From: Nitrospira sp.
GTDB lineage: Bacteria; Nitrospirota; Nitrospiria; Nitrospirales; Nitrospiraceae
Direction: 5' to 3'
DNA: 14,314 nt
Assembly (NCBI GenBank): GCA_015904045.1
Contig: JABMDG010000022.1
Coordinates: 2,752-17,065 of the forward strand
A model generated the notes under the pieces. That model saw only the letters and a program-made list of their open reading frames with translations, made no database searches and was not told where the DNA came from. Numbering within the stretch: the first letter of the stretch is position 1; every line of letters starts with the position of its first letter. This document shows, piece after piece, positions 14,088-14,314 of this stretch. The position numbers were made by a program, and so were the translations under genes.

Positions 14088-14314
14088 CTACTCTACGATC
14101 GGGAGAATGCGATCGGCGACCGCCTGGACAATCCCTTCTTCCTGCTCCGTGACCGCTTGGGGGCCGCGGAAGCTCAGATAGTGGCCTCCATGGCTCGGTG
14201 CTTGGATGGTGGCGCTCACTTCGACGTGATCTCCGTCTTCCACTTCGGGGTCGCGCACCACCGGGCTTCCGCAAATGCCCAGCACTGCAACGGGAATGGT
14301 GGCATCGCCGTTTT
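14088..14314 (-). CDS. OB-fold-like secreted protein, C-terminal part, paralog of 9843-10304
   Basis: The minus-strand frame is open from the window edge to TAG at 14088 and gives about 75 C-terminal residues: DATIPVAVLGICG, VEDGDHVEVSATIQAPSHGG, HYLSFRGPQAVTEQ and VQAVADRILPIVE. It is nearly collinear with the protein at 9843-10304, including the same last 12 residues. The DNA is visibly more diverged (roughly 78% by eye), so the duplication is not recent. The signal peptide and first half lie outside the window. It stands upstream of lemA on the same strand with its own downstream gap of about 135 bases. Confidence 0.78.
   Translation of the reverse strand, partial: NGDATIPVAVLGICGSPVVRDPEVEDGDHVEVSATIQAPSHGGHYLSFRGPQAVTEQEEGIVQAVADRILPIVE

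Overview
The window looks like chromosomal DNA from a Gram-negative bacterium, most probably a Nitrospira-like member of the Nitrospirota. This is inferred from remembered protein families: a BBP2-type outer-membrane porin with the 'NDLWRSRTTASRHN' region, a small 'ICSWCRREG' protein, paired M16 peptidases, and a hemL start typical of the C5 tetrapyrrole pathway. No RNA gene, CRISPR array, transposase or integrase was seen.

Left part (1-5168). The minus-strand 5' end of hemL runs off the left edge. After a gene-poor stretch holding one small probable CSWC-type protein (336-563) comes a tight plus-strand operon. It encodes a secreted NTF2-like hypothetical protein, a Gph-type HAD phosphatase, and two M16 peptidase subunits, joined by 4-base stop/start overlaps. 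The two M16 proteins are complementary. The first keeps the HxxEH zinc site but lacks the Tyr of the substrate-binding R/Y pair. The second has lost the zinc site but keeps the Tyr. They are best read as one two-subunit envelope protease. A repeat-like element sits inside the start of the first M16 gene and forms much of its N-terminal extension.

Middle part (5201-9810). A gene fuses an N-terminal XRE-type helix-turn-helix to a metallo-beta-lactamase-fold hydrolase, with a perfect 13-bp palindrome just upstream. Next is a site-2-protease (M50) gene whose two catalytic motifs lie in different frames, so it is broken. Then come a 3'-truncated BBP2 porin copy, a zinc-ribbon membrane protein with an HEAGH motif, and the full-length porin copy. 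The two porin copies share a duplicated promoter with identical spacing.

Right part (9843-14314, mostly minus strand). Two paralogous secreted OB-fold-like proteins, the second running off the right edge, bracket a rearranged segment. In it the 5' two-thirds of an M20 peptidase gene (plus) meets, tail to tail, the 5' third of a 3-hydroxyisobutyrate-dehydrogenase-type gene (minus). Both 3' ends are missing and the junction is near 11348/11349. The minus-strand lemA and DUF2207 pair follows, with a well-formed promoter upstream of lemA.

Overall this is ordinary housekeeping and envelope gene content that shows repeated gene decay and local duplication (broken M50, truncated porin, fused M20/HIBADH remnants, OB-fold paralogs). 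The region is rich in envelope-associated peptidases. I see no convincing defence system or mobile element. The items most worth a second look are the complementary M16 pair, the HTH-MBL fusion with its palindrome, the HEAGH zinc-ribbon protein, and the tail-to-tail deletion junction.
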